Of a stretch of 64,000 nt of DNA, positions 41,796 through 50,444 are shown one piece after another. The stretch's first letter is position 1; every line of letters begins with the position of its first letter. The notes beneath the pieces are model-generated. The model was not told where the DNA came from and did no database searches. It saw nothing but the letters and a program-made list of their open reading frames with translations. Source of the stretch: Alterinioella nitratireducens (GTDB lineage: Bacteria; Pseudomonadota; Alphaproteobacteria; Rhodobacterales; Rhodobacteraceae); contig NZ_JABJVX010000012.1 in assembly GCF_013155465.1 (NCBI RefSeq), forward strand, positions 1 to 64,000. Direction: 5' to 3'. The translations under genes and the position numbers were made by a program.

Positions 41796-44267
41796 TCACC
41801 GGATGAACCTGTCCCAGTCGCCGAAGCTGCTATAGACCGGCCCGCGCGGAATGCTGAGACCGATCAGCGCCAGGCCGCAAGCCGCCGAAAAGGCCAGCCC
41901 GCCCCAGGACGCCCCCGCCACCAGCGGCGCGAACAGCAGCACGATCCCCATCAGCATGTTCAGGAACCGGGCCAGGCGCACCACCGGGGCCAGCGCCGCG
42001 ACCGTGACCGTGATCACCAGCGCGCCGATGATATGGTTGGTCGCGGCCACCCCGCCACCCCAGGGGAAGACCAGCGGCGACAGCATCAGCAGGGCCCCGA
42101 CCCCGAGCGAGGCCATCAGCGTCCACGGAAAGGTCATGCCACCATTCAGCATGTCGTAGACGATGGCGCGCGGCCCGCGCTCGAAATCGTCGATGCGGCG
42201 CTTGTCGGGGCCCTCATCGGTGTCGCCGGTGAAGAAGACGCGCAGCCAGGGCTGGCCCGCGCGGTGACGGCGGCGCAGGAACTGGAAGGTCGCGACCAGC
42301 TCATCCAGCGAATAGGGGATCTGCCAGACCATCGCGGCGGCGGCGATGAGGGCCAGCGTCGAATAGGTGCCGATCACGATGGGCTGGATCACGATGAAGA
42401 AGATCGACACCGCGCCAAGCGGCACGATCATGATGCCGAACAGCACCACCAGCCACGGCATGGTGCGCCAGCGGGCCGAGGTGCCCATGGCACCCACCAG
42501 GATCTCCAGAGCATAGGTCAGCGCGCCGACCCCGGCATCGGGCACCGGCCAGCTTTCCGAGACATCCGAGGTGATGATCTGTTCGGTCCCGTTCTGCCCT
42601 TGCAGCGTGCCGGGAAAGAACGGCTCCCAGACCTGGTCTATGCTTTCCAGCTGATAGCCCGTCAGGTAGCGCGAGGTCAGCAGGCCGACGACCGCCAGGA
42701 TGATCACCGGCAGGCGCTGGAACCAGTCCGAGGGCGAATAGCTCCACCCCTCGGGGATGGTCGGCCCGGTCTGCGCGGCAACGGGCGAGACCCCCGGCAT
42801 CGGCCCGAGGCAGAGCGCGAAGGCAACCGCCAGCATCCCGACGATGGTGCCGTTGAGATAGGCGGCACCGTTCGCCGTCCAGAAGACCAGCGGCGCGAAC
42901 ATGATCCAGACGCCGATCCCGGCGGCGGCAAACCGTGCCCAGGGCATGCGCCAGGACAGGGACAGCATCGCGAAGAGGAACAGCAGAAGACCGGCCACAA
43001 CGTCGCTCAGGATCATCCCCGGATCGTCATAGCCCAACATCGGCGGCGAGGTCATCAGCCAGATGCCTAGCCCCGCATTGGCCCATCCGGCCCAGAGGCT
43101 GGCGCGGTGCTGTTCGCGGTATTCCGTCTCGTGGCGCAGCCGCAGCGCCTCGGCATCCTCCACCCGCGCATCGGCGGCGCGCAGCCAGGGCGGCGGCGTG
43201 ATCCCGTTCATCTCGTACCAGTCCAGCGGATCGGCTTTCAGCGCCTCGACCAGCACCGGCAGCTTGTCGGCGATGCGGTCCTCGGGTTCCCAATCCAGCA
43301 GGCGGCGCGCCTTGGAAATGTCCAGCGCGTAGTGATCCGAGGACATGTCGATCATGAAGGGCCGGATGAAGGGCTTTTCGCCCTCGTCCAGCGCATCGGG
43401 CACGACGGGCTCAGACTCCGTCTCCAGCTTGGCGCCCAGTTTTGCGACGGGGGCGGGCAGGACCAGCGTGGCCCAGGTCTCCTCGCCATGGATCAGTTCG
43501 CCGAGGGTGTCTTGCAGCGCCTCATAGCTCATCGTGTCGGGCTCACCGGCCAGGATCACCTCGCCGGTGTCCAGATCGGCACGCCGGTCGATCACGCGTT
43601 TGAAGAGATCCAGCATGTCGCCTTGATGCAGGAACGCCTGCCCGGCACGACGGTCGCCGGAAAACACATGGGATTTGAAATCCCGCTCATAGATGCGCGC
43701 GATCTGGTGGCTCAGCGTCGGCACCGCGGTCTTGTCATCGTAAAGCCCCGCCAGGTGCAGGAAGATCGTGGAAATGTCGCCCGCCTCCTCGCGGATGATC
43801 TCCTCGGTGCGGGCCTTGGATCGCGGATAGGCCCAGGCGGGTGCGATGGGGGTGTCCTCGCTGATACGCTCGCCCGGCACGCCGGCCGCATGCACCAGCA
43901 TGGTGCCGGAATAGACGAATTGCTCGACCTCGGCGGCTTGCAGCGCGCGCAAGAGGTTGCGGGTGCCCTCTTCGTTCACGGCCTCGTATTGCGGGCGCTC
44001 CTCGCCGCTGAAATCGAAATAGGCGGCCAGGTGGACGACCGAGGCGATGCGACCGCCTTCGGTCTTCTCGCCGATCTCATCGACCGCGCGCGCCATCGAC
44101 CCAGGATCGGTGATGTCGCAACCGATCATGTCCTTGCGCCCCTTGCACAGGTCAGGCAGGTCCAGCCCGATCACCCTGTAGCTGCGCGCGAGCTTTTTCC
44201 TGAGGTTGGTGCCGATATTCCCGGCGGCCCCGGTGATGACGACAACCGGCTTGTCCTGATCTGCCAT
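41796..44267 (-). CDS. SDR-SPW-VKOR-like-SPW membrane fusion protein
   Basis: An 823-residue multidomain protein. Residues 1-350 are an extended SDR (NAD-dependent epimerase type) with GAAGNIG (13-19), VHLAAYF (78-84) and catalytic Tyr147/Lys151 (YPRSK). Residues 390-490 form an SPW-type membrane repeat (WANAGLGIWLMTSP, then IGVWIMFAPLVFW). Residues 515-660 resemble a VKOR-type four-helix domain. Residues 715-800 form a second SPW-like unit. In the VKOR-like part the position expected to read CTLC is STLA (636-639), so the quinone/disulfide redox pair appears lost. Substrate and role are unknown. A 5' hairpin covers the ribosome-binding site. Confidence 0.85.
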   Translation of the reverse strand: MADQDKPVVVITGAAGNIGTNLRKKLARSYRVIGLDLPDLCKGRKDMIGCDITDPGSMARAVDEIGEKTEGGRIASVVHLAAYFDFSGEERPQYEAVNEEGTRNLLRALQAAEVEQFVYSGTMLVHAAGVPGERISEDTPIAPAWAYPRSKARTEEIIREEAGDISTIFLHLAGLYDDKTAVPTLSHQIARIYERDFKSHVFSGDRRAGQAFLHQGDMLDLFKRVIDRRADLDTGEVILAGEPDTMSYEALQDTLGELIHGEETWATLVLPAPVAKLGAKLETESEPVVPDALDEGEKPFIRPFMIDMSSDHYALDISKARRLLDWEPEDRIADKLPVLVEALKADPLDWYEMNGITPPPWLRAADARVEDAEALRLRHETEYREQHRASLWAGWANAGLGIWLMTSPPMLGYDDPGMILSDVVAGLLLFLFAMLSLSWRMPWARFAAAGIGVWIMFAPLVFWTANGAAYLNGTIVGMLAVAFALCLGPMPGVSPVAAQTGPTIPEGWSYSPSDWFQRLPVIILAVVGLLTSRYLTGYQLESIDQVWEPFFPGTLQGQNGTEQIITSDVSESWPVPDAGVGALTYALEILVGAMGTSARWRTMPWLVVLFGIMIVPLGAVSIFFIVIQPIVIGTYSTLALIAAAAMVWQIPYSLDELVATFQFLRRRHRAGQPWLRVFFTGDTDEGPDKRRIDDFERGPRAIVYDMLNGGMTFPWTLMASLGVGALLMLSPLVFPWGGGVAATNHIIGALVITVTVAALAPVVRLARFLNMLMGIVLLFAPLVAGASWGGLAFSAACGLALIGLSIPRGPVYSSFGDWDRFIR

Positions 44268-44270
44268 GTG

Positions 44271-44331
44271 ATCCCCATTGAACCAATTCGCAGACCCAAC
44301 GCATCGGGCGCGAGTTGGTTCAAATGGGGAT
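44271..44331 (-). promoter_or_regulatory. inverted repeat covering the fusion gene's ribosome-binding site
   Basis: ATCCCCATTGAACCAATTC (44271-44289) and GAGTTGGTTCAAATGGGGAT (44312-44331) are near-perfect inverted repeats (about 17 pairs, one bulge) with a 22-base spacer. On the transcript the 3' arm contains GGGGAT, the only purine-rich ribosome-binding site, three bases before the ATG at 44267. The stem would hide it. Confidence 0.6.
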
Positions 44332-44387
44332 GTGGGGGGCGGGGTTGGTCGGCGGTGAGGAGGCCGAGCACGCCCCGGCCCAATGGG

Positions 44388-44700
44388 TCAAGGATTGCCG
44401 AGATCAGCGAAATGGCGCGCGGGGTCCATCCTCTGATGCAATATTCGCAGGATCAGAATGCCGCCGTCGGTCTGTTTGAAGTAAATGGCGTGACTGTGCC
44501 CTGATTGGCGCGCCGCGCGCCGGGATGAATATCGCCAATCTCCCGCCCCCGTGACGGGGATTCGGCCAAAGCTGCGAAGCGATCGTAAATATCATCAATA
44601 TAGACCTCGGTCTTGGCCGCACAAATTGCGTGAGGGTGTAGAGGTAGATGTCGATGATGTCCTGTTCGGCCTCGCGGCTCAGCTTGACGTCAAGCGTCAC
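44388..44700 (-). pseudogene. ParE/RelE-type toxin gene with two frameshifts
   Basis: Starts as a ParE-family toxin (VTLDVKLSREAEQDIIDIYL) directly after the antitoxin, overlapping it by 11 bases. The frame shifts near 44622 and again near 44499. Adding one G at each point gives a continuous ParE: AKTEVYIDDIYDRFAAL, SRGREIGDIHPGARR, GHSHAIYFKQTDGG, then the family's hallmark LRILHQRMD and a stop at 44388. Both lesions look like loss of a single G, so the toxin is inactivated, or there are sequencing errors. Without repair the ORF ends in an unrelated tail at 44404. Confidence 0.8.
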
Positions 44701-44953
44701 CGAGCAGTCCTTGCGCACGCGCTTCCCGCTTCGCCGCGTCGATCAGCTCCTGTTTCGAGCGCTCGCCGATGCCGCTCGCTTCGGCCCGCGCCAGCAGGTC
44801 CCGCAGCTCGCGCGCGGCAGTCGCGCGGCGATCCTGGTCATGGCGCACGAGATCGCGGAAGTATTCGCTCACATTGCCATAGCGGCCTGCGGCGATCTGC
44901 GTCTCGACATACGCCGTCAGTTGTTCGGGCATGGAAATCGTCACTCGTGACAT
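44690..44953 (-). CDS. parD: ParD-type ribbon-helix-helix antitoxin
   Basis: An 87-residue antitoxin. The N-terminal ribbon-helix-helix is MSRVTISMPEQLTAYVE followed by GRYGNVSEYFRDLVR, the typical ParD/CopG pattern. The C-terminal helix is the toxin-binding region. Start at 44953 (CGGAGA upstream) is preferred over an in-frame ATG at 45007 because the former begins with the family strand. The gene is intact while its toxin partner is frameshifted. Two tandem 10-bp repeats upstream are likely its operator. Confidence 0.87.
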   Translation of the reverse strand: MSRVTISMPEQLTAYVETQIAAGRYGNVSEYFRDLVRHDQDRRATAARELRDLLARAEASGIGERSKQELIDAAKREARAQGLLGDA

Positions 44954-44968
44954 TGCATATCTCCGATT

Positions 44969-44988
44969 ATCATAACTGATCATAACTA
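44969..44988 (-). promoter_or_regulatory. tandem 10-bp repeats, antitoxin operator candidate
   Basis: ATCATAACTG (44969-44978) and ATCATAACTA (44979-44988) are adjacent direct repeats just upstream of parD. Their minus-strand form (TTATGAT) also gives a -10-like element. One helical turn spacing suits side-by-side ribbon-helix-helix dimers. Confidence 0.55.
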
Positions 44989-45092
44989 ATAGGAGCGCGC
45001 GGTGCAACTCGGTCCCTCAGCACGCTCGCGACGCTTAAGTCGAGCCCTACGGCCCTATCCGGGCGTATCGGGGCGAGTGGGCAAAGGGGAGA

Positions 45093-45167
45093 TGGTGCTG
45101 TGAGAGAGGATTGAACTCTCGACCTCACCCTTACCAAGGGTGTGCTCTACCACTGAGCTACCACAGC
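45093..45167 (-). tRNA. tRNA-Thr (GGU)
   Basis: Read on the minus strand, acceptor GCTGTGG pairs with TCACAGC. The anticodon stem CACCC/GGGTG encloses loop TTGGTAA with anticodon GGT. The T-arm is GAGAGTTCAATCCTCTC, the discriminator is A and CCA is encoded. Confidence 0.95.
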
Positions 45168-45278
45168 ATTCCGGGCGGCCCCTGTTCCGGGGCGGCGTGG
45201 GCGGTGAATTAGCGGCAATTGTTCATCGGTGCAAGGGGTAACTGGACGGTTTTTCCCGCAGCCTGTAAGACTGCCGAT

Positions 45279-45443
45279 ATGAACGGATCGAACTCGGATC
45301 AGCACGGGCGGACGACCAAACCGGCGAAACCCGCCCGGACCCGCGAAGAGCGGTTGAAGGCGGCGCTCAAGGCCAATATGGGCAGGCGCAAGGCGCAGGC
45401 ACGGGCACGCGCAGCGCAGGATGATGACAAGAGTGACGGCTGA
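45279..45443 (+). CDS. small basic protein upstream of murA (54 residues)
   Basis: Product begins [20 protein letters not shown] and continues with a Lys/Arg/Ala-rich helical segment ([24 protein letters not shown]) and an acidic tail. Such short basic ORFs directly upstream of murA are common in Rhodobacterales, and the spacing (41 bases to murA) fits co-transcription. No domain is recognised. A nucleic-acid-binding character is suggested by charge only. Confidence 0.7.
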   Translation: MNGSNSDQHGRTTKPAKPARTREERLKAALKANMGRRKAQARARAAQDDDKSDG

Positions 45444-45484
45444 TCCTTACCCGGATCGGCGATGAGGAAAAGGCAGGTGACAGG

Positions 45485-46756
45485 TTGGATCGAATAGTCA
45501 TTCAGGGCGGGGCGGAGCTTTCGGGCGCGATTCCCATCGCGGGGGCCAAGAACGCCTGCCTGACGCTGATGCCCGCGACGCTTCTGTCGGATGAACCGCT
45601 GACGCTGACCAACGCGCCGCGCCTCTCGGACATCCGCACCATGACCGAACTGCTGCAATCGCTGGGGGCCGAGGTCACGGCGCTGAATGACGGCAAGGTC
45701 ATCGCCATGTCGTCCCACAAAGCGAACAACCACGTCGCGCATTACGACATCGTGCGCAAGATGCGGGCCTCGAACCTCGTGCTGGGGCCGCTTCTGGCGC
45801 GTCACCACCGCGCCGAAGTGAGCCTGCCTGGCGGCTGCGCCATCGGCGCGCGGCCAATGGACCTGCATATCACCGCGCTGGAGGCGATGGGCGCCACGAT
45901 CGAACTGCGCGACGGCTACCTCCATGCCGAGGCGCAGGGCGGGCTGAAAGGCGCCGAGATCACGCTCGATTTCGCCTCGGTCGGCGCGACCGAGAACACC
46001 GTCATGGCGGCGACGTTGGCGAAAGGCACGACCGTGCTGCAGAACGCCGCGCGTGAGCCCGAGATCGTCGACCTTGTGAAATGCCTGCGCGCCATGGGGG
46101 CCGAGATCGAGGGCGAGGGCACATCGACCATCACCATCGAGGGCGTCGAGCGTCTGCATGGCGCGACCCACCCCGTTGTCACCGACCGGATCGAGCTTGG
46201 CACCTACATGCTGGCCCCCGCGATCACGGGCGGCGAGGTGGAGCTTCTGGGCGGTCGGCTGGACCTGGTCGAAAGCTTCGTTGCCAAGCTGGACGAGGCC
46301 GGGATAGACGTCTCGGAAACGCCGCGCGGGTTGATGGTGAAACGCTCCAACGGGCGGGTGCGCGCGGTCAATGTCGTGACCGAGCCCTTCCCCGGGTTCC
46401 CCACCGATCTTCAGGCGCAGATGATGGCGCTGATGTGTACCGCCGATGGTGTCTCCGTGCTGGAGGAAAAGATCTTCGAGAACCGCTTCATGCACGCGCC
46501 GGAACTGGTCCGCATGGGGGCCGATATCGACGTGCAGGGCGGTCATGCCACCGTCACGGGCGTCGACAAGCTGCGCGGTGCGCCGGTGATGGCGACCGAC
46601 CTGCGCGCCTCGGTGTCGCTGATCCTCGCGGCGCTGGCCGCCGAGGGCGAAACCGTGGTCAACCGCGTCTATCACCTGGATCGCGGCTATGAACATGTCG
46701 TGGCCAAGCTGGCGGGCGTCGGCGCGCGCATCGAACGGGTGCATGGCGATGTCTGA
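45485..46756 (+). CDS. murA: UDP-N-acetylglucosamine 1-carboxyvinyltransferase MurA
   Basis: A 423-residue enzyme catalysing the first committed step of peptidoglycan synthesis (enolpyruvyl transfer to UDP-GlcNAc). The start is a TTG with AGGTGACAGG upstream and gives the family N-terminus [14 protein letters not shown]. The catalytic Cys118 is present in [11 protein letters not shown], so it is the fosfomycin-sensitive form. Other core segments are AGAKNACL and [11 protein letters not shown]. It overlaps the DUF2948 gene, with which it forms an operon. Confidence 0.96.
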   Translation: MDRIVIQGGAELSGAIPIAGAKNACLTLMPATLLSDEPLTLTNAPRLSDIRTMTELLQSLGAEVTALNDGKVIAMSSHKANNHVAHYDIVRKMRASNLVLGPLLARHHRAEVSLPGGCAIGARPMDLHITALEAMGATIELRDGYLHAEAQGGLKGAEITLDFASVGATENTVMAATLAKGTTVLQNAAREPEIVDLVKCLRAMGAEIEGEGTSTITIEGVERLHGATHPVVTDRIELGTYMLAPAITGGEVELLGGRLDLVESFVAKLDEAGIDVSETPRGLMVKRSNGRVRAVNVVTEPFPGFPTDLQAQMMALMCTADGVSVLEEKIFENRFMHAPELVRMGADIDVQGGHATVTGVDKLRGAPVMATDLRASVSLILAALAAEGETVVNRVYHLDRGYEHVVAKLAGVGARIERVHGDV

Positions 46757-47219
46757 TGCACGTTTCGAGGATGGCGGCGCCAAGCCGATGGCGCTGCGGG
46801 CGCTGGACCAAGATGACCTCAAGGTGATCTCGACGCTGACGCAGGACGCGGTGTTCCCGATCACGGAAATGACCTGGGACCGCAAGAAGCGCCGCTTCGC
46901 CCTCCTGATCAACCGCTTCCGCTGGGAGGAGGGCGCCCGCGTCGGCGACCACCCGCCCGAGCGTGTGCAATCGGTGCTGGTGATCGAGGATGCGATGGCA
47001 GTGGCAAGCCAGGGCATCGACCTGGCCGACAAGGACACCGTCCTGTCGCTGCTGGCGCTGGACTGGGAGGCCGGCGAGGAGGGCACGGGCCGGATCACGC
47101 TGGTGCTGGCCGGTGACGGCGCGGTGGCGGTCGATGTGGAATGCCTTGAGGTGACGCTGCGCGACGTGACCCGGCCTTATTACGCCCCCTCCGGCAAGGT
47201 GCCGGGACATGGCCCATGA
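46749..47219 (+). CDS. DUF2948 family protein
   Basis: About 156 residues, beginning [19 protein letters not shown]. The DUF2948 pattern is seen in [33 protein letters not shown] and [15 protein letters not shown]. The function is unknown, though the gene is a regular neighbour of murA and hisD in Rhodobacterales. The start overlaps the murA end (an ATG six bases earlier is an alternative). The stop overlaps the next gene by four bases. Confidence 0.9.
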   Translation: MSDARFEDGGAKPMALRALDQDDLKVISTLTQDAVFPITEMTWDRKKRRFALLINRFRWEEGARVGDHPPERVQSVLVIEDAMAVASQGIDLADKDTVLSLLALDWEAGEEGTGRITLVLAGDGAVAVDVECLEVTLRDVTRPYYAPSGKVPGHGP

Positions 47220-47734
47220 TCTGGCGCTGGCGGCGCAGACCTGCCGCCGCTATCCGCCGCCTTTGCCCCGAGGACGCCGCGATCTGGCGCGACCTGCGGC
47301 TCGAGGCGCTGCTGCACCACCCCGAGGCCTATGGCTCCAGCCATGACGACTGGGCCGGACAGCCGCTGTCGGCCTTTGCCGCGCGGCTGGAGAAAGGCAC
47401 CATCCTGGGGGCCTTCGCGGACCAGGCCCTGATCGGCTCCACCGCGCTGGACCCTATGCCAACCGACCCGCGAACCGGCGAGTTGACCGCGGTCTATGTC
47501 AAGACCGGCCATCGCGGGCGGGGCATTGCGCGGGCGCTCTTTCGGGCCGCCGAGGTCGAGGCAAAGGCGCAGGGCATGACCCGGCTCAGCCTGACGGTGG
47601 CCACAAGCAACGCGGCGGCGATCCGGTTCTACGAGCGGGCCGGGTTCCGCTCCGAGGGCGAGGCACCGCGCACATTGGCCAGTGACGGGCGCCTGCTGGA
47701 GCTTGTGCGCATGGCGCGCGTCATCCGCGCTTGA
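47216..47734 (+). CDS. GNAT-family N-acetyltransferase
   Basis: A 172-residue acetyltransferase with the acetyl-CoA-binding motif A: LTAVYVKTGHRGRGIARALF (about 91-110), and the C-terminal motif B region ATSNAAAIRFYERAGFRSEG (about 125-144). The acceptor is unknown; it could be a protein alpha-amine (RimI-like) or a small molecule. It is coupled to the DUF2948 gene by ATGA and lies before hisD. Confidence 0.9.
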   Translation: MIWRWRRRPAAAIRRLCPEDAAIWRDLRLEALLHHPEAYGSSHDDWAGQPLSAFAARLEKGTILGAFADQALIGSTALDPMPTDPRTGELTAVYVKTGHRGRGIARALFRAAEVEAKAQGMTRLSLTVATSNAAAIRFYERAGFRSEGEAPRTLASDGRLLELVRMARVIRA

Positions 47735-47784
47735 GGCCGGGGGCCGTGCGCGCTATTGGGCAAATGCCCAAGGATGAAAGACAA

Positions 47785-49092
47785 ATGCCCCAGTTCCTCG
47801 ACAGCACCGCCCCCGATTTCGATGCCCGTTTCAAGGCCCTTCTGGAGATGAAGCGCGAGGACGCGCCGGATGTGGATGACACGGTCGCCGCGATCATCGC
47901 GGATGTGCGCAGGCGCGGCGATGCGGCGCTGATCGAGCTGACCGAGCGCTTCGACCGCCTGACCCTGACCCCCGACCGCTTCGCCTTCACCCCCGAGGAG
48001 ATCGCGGAAGCCATCGAGGAGGTGCCGCAGGCCGAACGCGACGCCCTCGAACTGGCCGCCGCCCGCATCCGCGCCTACCACGCGCGCCAGATGCCTGACG
48101 ACGAAAGCTGGACCGATGAGACCGGGGCCACCCTCGGCTGGCGCTGGACACCGGTTTCGGCGGCGGGGCTCTACGTGCCGGGGGGGCTGGCCTCCTATCC
48201 ATCCTCCGTCTTGATGAACGCCATTCCGGCGGCGGTGGCGGGGGTCGAAACACTCGTCATCTGCGCGCCCACGCCGGAGGGAAAGGTCAACCCGCTGGTC
48301 CTGCTGGCGGCACATCTGTCGGGCGTGAAGACCGTCTACCGCTTGGGCGGCGCGCAGGCGATCGCGGCCATGGCCTATGGCACCGAAACCATAGCGCCCG
48401 TCGACAAGATAACCGGGCCGGGCAACGCCTATGTCGCGGCAGCCAAGCGGCGCGTCTTCGGCAAGGTCGGCATCGACATGATCGCGGGCCCCTCCGAGAT
48501 CCTGGTGATCGCCGACAAGGATAATGACCCCGACTGGATCGCGCTGGACTTGCTGTCCCAGGCCGAACATGACGAAAGCGCGCAGTCGATCCTGATCACA
48601 GACGATGCCGATTTTGGCCGCGCCGTTGCGCAAGCCGTGGAAAACCGCCTCGAAACCCTCGACCGGCGCGCCATCGCGGGCGCAAGCTGGCGGGATTTCG
48701 GTGCGGTCATCACGGTGCGCGACCTCGATGAGGCCGCCACCCTCTCGGACCGGATCGCGCCCGAACATCTGGAGCTTTGCGTCGCCGACGCGGAGGCGCT
48801 GGCCGCAAAGGTCCGTCACGCGGGCGCTCTCTTCCTCGGGCCCTGGACGCCCGAGGCCATCGGCGATTATGTCGGCGGCCCCAACCACGTTCTGCCCACG
48901 GCACGCTCGGCGCGGTTTTCCTCCGGCCTCTCGGTGATGGATTTCCTCAAGCGCACGACTGTGGCAAAACTGACGCCTGCCGCCCTGAAGGCCATCGGTC
49001 CGGCGGCGGAAACGCTGGCAAACTCCGAAAGCTTGCAGGCACATGGGGGCTCGGTCCGCGCGCGGCTGGACCGTCTGAACGAGGGGGAGTGA
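47785..49092 (+). CDS. hisD: histidinol dehydrogenase HisD
   Basis: A 435-residue zinc enzyme that oxidises histidinol to histidine in two NAD-dependent steps, the last reactions of histidine synthesis. Family landmarks: AGLYVPGGLASYPSSVLM, ITGPGNAYVAAAKR, DMIAGPSEILVIAD, LLSQAEHDESAQ (zinc/active-site Gln and His) and APEHLEL. Start MPQFLDS at 47785 follows AAGGATG and matches the family. Longer starts at 47764 and 47731 are less likely. UPF0262 follows after four bases. Confidence 0.96.
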   Translation: MPQFLDSTAPDFDARFKALLEMKREDAPDVDDTVAAIIADVRRRGDAALIELTERFDRLTLTPDRFAFTPEEIAEAIEEVPQAERDALELAAARIRAYHARQMPDDESWTDETGATLGWRWTPVSAAGLYVPGGLASYPSSVLMNAIPAAVAGVETLVICAPTPEGKVNPLVLLAAHLSGVKTVYRLGGAQAIAAMAYGTETIAPVDKITGPGNAYVAAAKRRVFGKVGIDMIAGPSEILVIADKDNDPDWIALDLLSQAEHDESAQSILITDDADFGRAVAQAVENRLETLDRRAIAGASWRDFGAVITVRDLDEAATLSDRIAPEHLELCVADAEALAAKVRHAGALFLGPWTPEAIGDYVGGPNHVLPTARSARFSSGLSVMDFLKRTTVAKLTPAALKAIGPAAETLANSESLQAHGGSVRARLDRLNEGE

Positions 49093-49096
49093 GACG

Positions 49097-49579
49097 ATGA
49101 GCGGCGATATCTGCCATATCGAGATTGACGACAGCGGGCTGCCTGCGCCCACGCCCGAGATCGAGCAGGAACGCAAGGTGGCGATTTTCGACCTGCTGGA
49201 GGCAAATAACTTCGCGCTGCCCGCGCAGGACGGGCGTACCGCGCCAGGTGGCCCCTACAAGCTGCACCTGGGCATCCGCGACCGCCGCCTTGTCTTCGAT
49301 ATCGACACCGAGGCGGGCGAGGATGCGGCGGAATTTCACCTCTCGCTCAGCCCGTTCAAGCAGGTGGTCAAGGATTACTGGCAGATCTGCGAAAGCTATT
49401 TCGACGCGGTGAAACGGCTGCCCCCCTCGCAGATCGAGGCCATCGACATGGGCCGCCGCGGCATCCACGATGAAGGCGCGCGGGTGTTGCAGGAACGGCT
49501 CGACGGCAAGGCGGATGTGGACCACGACACGGCAAGGCGCCTCTTCACGCTGGTCTGCGTATTGCATTACGGTGGCTGA
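49097..49579 (+). CDS. UPF0262 family protein
   Basis: A 160-residue member of UPF0262, recognised from IEQERKVAIFDLLEAN, GPYKLHLGIRDRRLVFDI, FHLSLSPFKQVVKDYWQICESY (seen in parts) and the RRGIHDEGARVLQERL segment. It is highly conserved in alphaproteobacteria next to hisD and a low-molecular-weight phosphatase. Its function is unknown. It lies four bases after hisD and two bases before the phosphatase gene, within one operon. Confidence 0.93.
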   Translation: MSGDICHIEIDDSGLPAPTPEIEQERKVAIFDLLEANNFALPAQDGRTAPGGPYKLHLGIRDRRLVFDIDTEAGEDAAEFHLSLSPFKQVVKDYWQICESYFDAVKRLPPSQIEAIDMGRRGIHDEGARVLQERLDGKADVDHDTARRLFTLVCVLHYGG

Positions 49580-49581
49580 GC

Positions 49582-50049
49582 GTGGATGACGAGGAGTTCC
49601 CCAGTTCGGTCCTGTTCTGCTGTGACCACAACGCCGTGCGCTCGCCCATGGCCGAGGGGCTGATGAAGAAATTCTACGGCCACCGCGCCTATGTGCAATC
49701 GGCGGGGGTGCATAACGACTTGGAAATCGACGGCTTCGCCATCGCGGTCTGCGCCGAAATGGGGGTAGAGCTGTCGCGCCACCGCTCGCGCAGCTTCGAG
49801 GAGATGAAGCAATGGGGCGATGACCTGTCGGGCTTCGACCTGGTGATCTGCCTCTCGCCCGCAAGCCAGCGCCTGGCGCTGGAGCTGACCCGGAATTTCC
49901 ATGTCGACGTGGAATACTGGGCGATGCTGGACCCCACGGGCCTGGGCGAGACGCGCGAGGCCAAGCTCGCCGCCTATCGGCAGACGCGCGACCTGCTGAT
50001 CACCCGCATGATCGGAAAATTCGGAGAACCGACGGAGCCGCAGACATGA
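49582..50049 (+). CDS. low-molecular-weight protein tyrosine phosphatase family
   Basis: A 155-residue protein with the LMW-PTP/arsenate reductase P-loop C14-x5-R20 (CDHNAVRS) at the N-terminus and the late acid Asp in MLDPTG. It would dephosphorylate phosphotyrosine or act in arsenate reduction. Starts at a GTG two bases after the UPF0262 stop. Overlaps the NTF2-like gene by four bases (ATGA). The conserved hisD-UPF0262-phosphatase trio normally continues to infA, but here three extra genes intervene. Confidence 0.92.
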   Translation: MDDEEFPSSVLFCCDHNAVRSPMAEGLMKKFYGHRAYVQSAGVHNDLEIDGFAIAVCAEMGVELSRHRSRSFEEMKQWGDDLSGFDLVICLSPASQRLALELTRNFHVDVEYWAMLDPTGLGETREAKLAAYRQTRDLLITRMIGKFGEPTEPQT

Positions 50050-50444
50050 GCAGGGATTTGATCTACCGCTATTACGACGCCTTCAACGCAGGCGATACCG
50101 ACGCGATGCTGGCCTGCCTGACGCCGGATGTGGCCCATCACGTCAACGAGGGTGGCATCCGCGTCGGCCAGGAGGCGTTTCGCGCCTTTTGCGACCACAT
50201 GGCCCGCACTTATCGCGAGGAGTTGAGCGATATCGTGGTGATGGTGTCCGAGGACGGCACCCGCGCGGCGGCGGAATTTACCGTAAACGGCGAATACCTG
50301 GCCGATGACGAGGGCCTGCCGCCCGCACGCGGCCAGCGCTACCGCCTGCCTGCCGGGGCCTTCTTCGACATCGAGGGCGGCAAGATCGCCCGCGTCACCA
50401 CCTATTACAACCTCGCCGACTGGATCGCCCAGGTCTCGGCGTGA
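50046..50444 (+). CDS. NTF2-like (SnoaL/ketosteroid isomerase-type) protein
   Basis: A 132-residue cone-shaped NTF2-like fold: N-terminal helix IYRYYDAFNAGDTDAMLACL, central HHVNEGGIRVG, and closing strands YRLPAGAFFDIEGGKIARV and TTYYNLADW. Proteins of this type bind small hydrophobic molecules or act as isomerases, and specificity is not readable. Start and stop each overlap a neighbour by four bases, tying it between the phosphatase and the second acetyltransferase. Confidence 0.88.
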   Translation: MSRDLIYRYYDAFNAGDTDAMLACLTPDVAHHVNEGGIRVGQEAFRAFCDHMARTYREELSDIVVMVSEDGTRAAAEFTVNGEYLADDEGLPPARGQRYRLPAGAFFDIEGGKIARVTTYYNLADWIAQVSA

